Source: Pseudomonadota bacterium (GTDB lineage Bacteria; Pseudomonadota; Gammaproteobacteria; Acidiferrobacterales; Acidiferrobacteraceae). From it: a stretch of DNA of 5,866 bases. The notes under the pieces were generated by a model, which saw nothing but the letters and a program-made list of their open reading frames with translations, was not told the DNA's origin and did no database searches. Positions 5,354 through 5,866 of the stretch are shown here, in pieces. Location of the stretch: positions 1-5,866 of the forward strand of contig JAJZZU010000182.1 in NCBI GenBank assembly GCA_021797365.1. The letters run 5' to 3'. Positions within the stretch are counted from its first letter, which is position 1. Each line of letters starts with the position of its first letter. A program made the position numbers and the translations under genes.

Positions 5354-5416
5354 TAGGCGCCTCTGATCGCCTGGATGTACCGGAAGCCCCCCGCCGATCG
5401 AGGGGCTTCTTTTTTT
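5354..5416 (+). ncRNA. Putative antisense (counter-transcribed) RNA of about 60 nt against the rep operon leader
   Basis: A promoter just upstream and a T-tract-tailed hairpin predict a transcript of about 60 nt with two stem-loops: AGGCG (5355-5359) with CGCCT (5368-5372), loop CCTCTGAT; and GAAGCCCC (5383-5390) with GGGGCTTC (5402-5409), an 11-nt loop, then seven T. It is fully complementary to the leader of the 106-codon ORF. In that leader the Shine-Dalgarno AGAGG falls in the loop of the complementary first hairpin. RNA pairing would mask it and, through the ATGA coupling, lower RepA and RepC synthesis. R1162 and RSF1010 are known to use a small antisense RNA of about 75 nt upstream of repA, so role and position agree. 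The 5' end is estimated; no transcript data are available. Confidence 0.55.
5383..5416 (+). terminator. Intrinsic terminator of the antisense RNA
   Basis: GAAGCCCC (5383-5390), an 11-nt loop, GGGGCTTC (5402-5409) and seven T (5410-5416) form a classic rho-independent terminator that works only on the + strand. On the - strand the stem is preceded by A and followed by no T-run. No annotated + strand gene ends here, so a short RNA is its most likely client. Confidence 0.8.
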
Positions 5417-5471
5417 GGGCTGTCAATAAGCGTAGCCCATCATTCCGAAAAAAACAACCGCCCGCATTTCC

Positions 5472-5514
5472 ATTATCTAGTATGTGTTAAAGAGGGTAGG
5501 AAAGCACACACTAG
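5472..5514 (-). promoter_or_regulatory. Candidate rep operon promoter/operator region with inverted repeat
   Basis: CTAGTATGTG (5477-5486) and CACACACTAG (5505-5514) form an inverted repeat of 10 bp with one mismatch, separated by 18 bp. The - strand has GATAAT (5477 to 5472) at its edge, one base from the -10 consensus, so the repeat covers the place where the -35 would be. No good -35 hexamer is seen at the right spacing. The right arm includes the stop codon of the upstream regulator gene. A repressor-controlled promoter for the rep operon is the natural reading, but the promoter itself is weakly supported. Confidence 0.4.
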
Positions 5515-5866
5515 AATGGCAGTGAGACCTGCTCTTGCCCCCGTAGGCCCGGCGCCGGTAGCGCCTTCTGGCTTGGTGGCCTACCTCGCCGCGACCGGGG
5601 GCGCCGTTCGATATGCGTGTTCGTTGCAACGGGCCGGGGTGGCGGCAGGAAACTTCTCTGCGCTACGACCCCAGCCGCACGGGCCAGGATCTGAGTCACG
5701 GTATTTTTGACTTGTCGCTGAGATACCCCAATGGCACTAGCTGCATCAGCGACGCTCATGCCTTTTGCCAGCGCTGACAAAACGTCCGCCCCCGGCGTTC
5801 CTTGGAAAAGGCTCCAGAGTTGCCGGTAGCGCGCGGCGGTCAGCCCGCGCACGATTGGCTCGCGTG
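5511..5866 (-). CDS. Small helix-turn-helix DNA-binding regulator, KorA/TrfB-like in layout (5' end outside window)
   Basis: This is a likely transcription regulator lying upstream of, and in the same direction as, the rep operon. The frame stays open to the right edge. A GTG at 5852 could start a 113-residue protein, but the upstream codons (REPIV) read like protein and no ribosome-binding site can be assessed, so the true start may be outside. Numbering from the GTG, LTAARYRQLW (4-13) precedes a helix-turn-helix at about 31-56 with MSVADAASAIGVSQRQVKN, resembling the arrangement of KorA/TrfB regulators of IncP plasmids. The C-terminal half is Pro/Arg-rich, with RRPRSRRGRPP (83-93) containing an AT-hook-like GRP core. 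An inverted repeat overlaps its stop codon and could be its operator. LuxR-type or other HTH families remain possible. Confidence 0.6.
   Translation of the reverse strand, partial: REPIVRGLTAARYRQLWSLFQGTPGADVLSALAKGMSVADAASAIGVSQRQVKNTVTQILARAAGVVAQRSFLPPPRPVATNTHIERRPRSRRGRPPSQKALPAPGLRGQEQVSLPF

Noticed and set aside
5351..5356. GTTTAG as a KorA operator half-site
   Set aside because: The other half (CTAAAC) is not in the correct place, and a 6-bp match alone is expected by chance.
5178..5366. 62-codon + strand ORF ending just before the + strand terminator
   Set aside because: It needs a TTG start, has no clear Shine-Dalgarno and lies antisense to the ORF coupled to repA. The terminator is better explained by a short RNA from the promoter at 5320-5347.
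5421..5426. Perfect TTGACA on the - strand as the rep operon -35
   Set aside because: No -10-like hexamer occurs 16-18 bp downstream. The sequence there is the GC-rich complement of the antisense RNA terminator.

Overview
The window is a piece of a GC-rich plasmid, or possibly an integrative conjugative element, from a Gram-negative bacterium. It is probably a proteobacterium, but the sequence does not allow a finer assignment. Two modules converge. On the + strand, the 3' end of a DotA/TraY-family membrane protein gene (IncI/Dot-Icm-type type IV secretion and conjugation) runs in from the left edge to 1890. On the - strand, an IncQ-like replication module runs from the right edge to 1948. 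A long imperfect hairpin (1911-1956) separates the two convergent genes and overlaps the repB stop codon.

In the direction of - strand transcription, the replication module has seven parts. (1) The 3' part of a small helix-turn-helix regulator gene with a basic tail (5866-5511). (2) A 160-bp control region (5510-5351) with an inverted repeat, a possible -10 element and a putative small antisense RNA on the opposite strand. (3) A 106-codon ORF of unknown function whose stop overlaps the next start as ATGA (5350-5030). (4) repA, a RecA/KaiC-fold replicative helicase (5033-3873). (5) repC, an iteron-binding initiator candidate that starts inside the end of repA (3889-3059). (6) A 283-bp non-coding origin candidate (3058-2776) with four 20-21 bp iterons, a palindrome with helically phased CCTATAG repeats, a 19-bp-stem hairpin and a C9-T-G8 hairpin. 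(7) repB, a RepB'-type primase (2775-1948).

By analogy with RSF1010/R1162, RepC would bind the iterons and open the origin, RepA would unwind, and RepB would prime on single-stranded hairpin sites. The three proteins would free the plasmid from host DnaA, DnaB and DnaG. Copy number could be set by the 5' control region, where a convincing promoter and terminator pair on the + strand predicts an RNA of about 60 nt complementary to the ribosome-binding region of the rep operon leader. R1162 is known to use a small antisense RNA in the equivalent place.

The most unusual observations are the antisense RNA candidate with the Shine-Dalgarno of its target in a hairpin loop, an SSB-like acidic C-terminal tip (ESDDDCPF) on the RepA helicase, and the compact repA-repC-oriV-repB order, in which the origin is between initiator and primase genes. 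These functional statements come from sequence reading and family knowledge. No database search was run.
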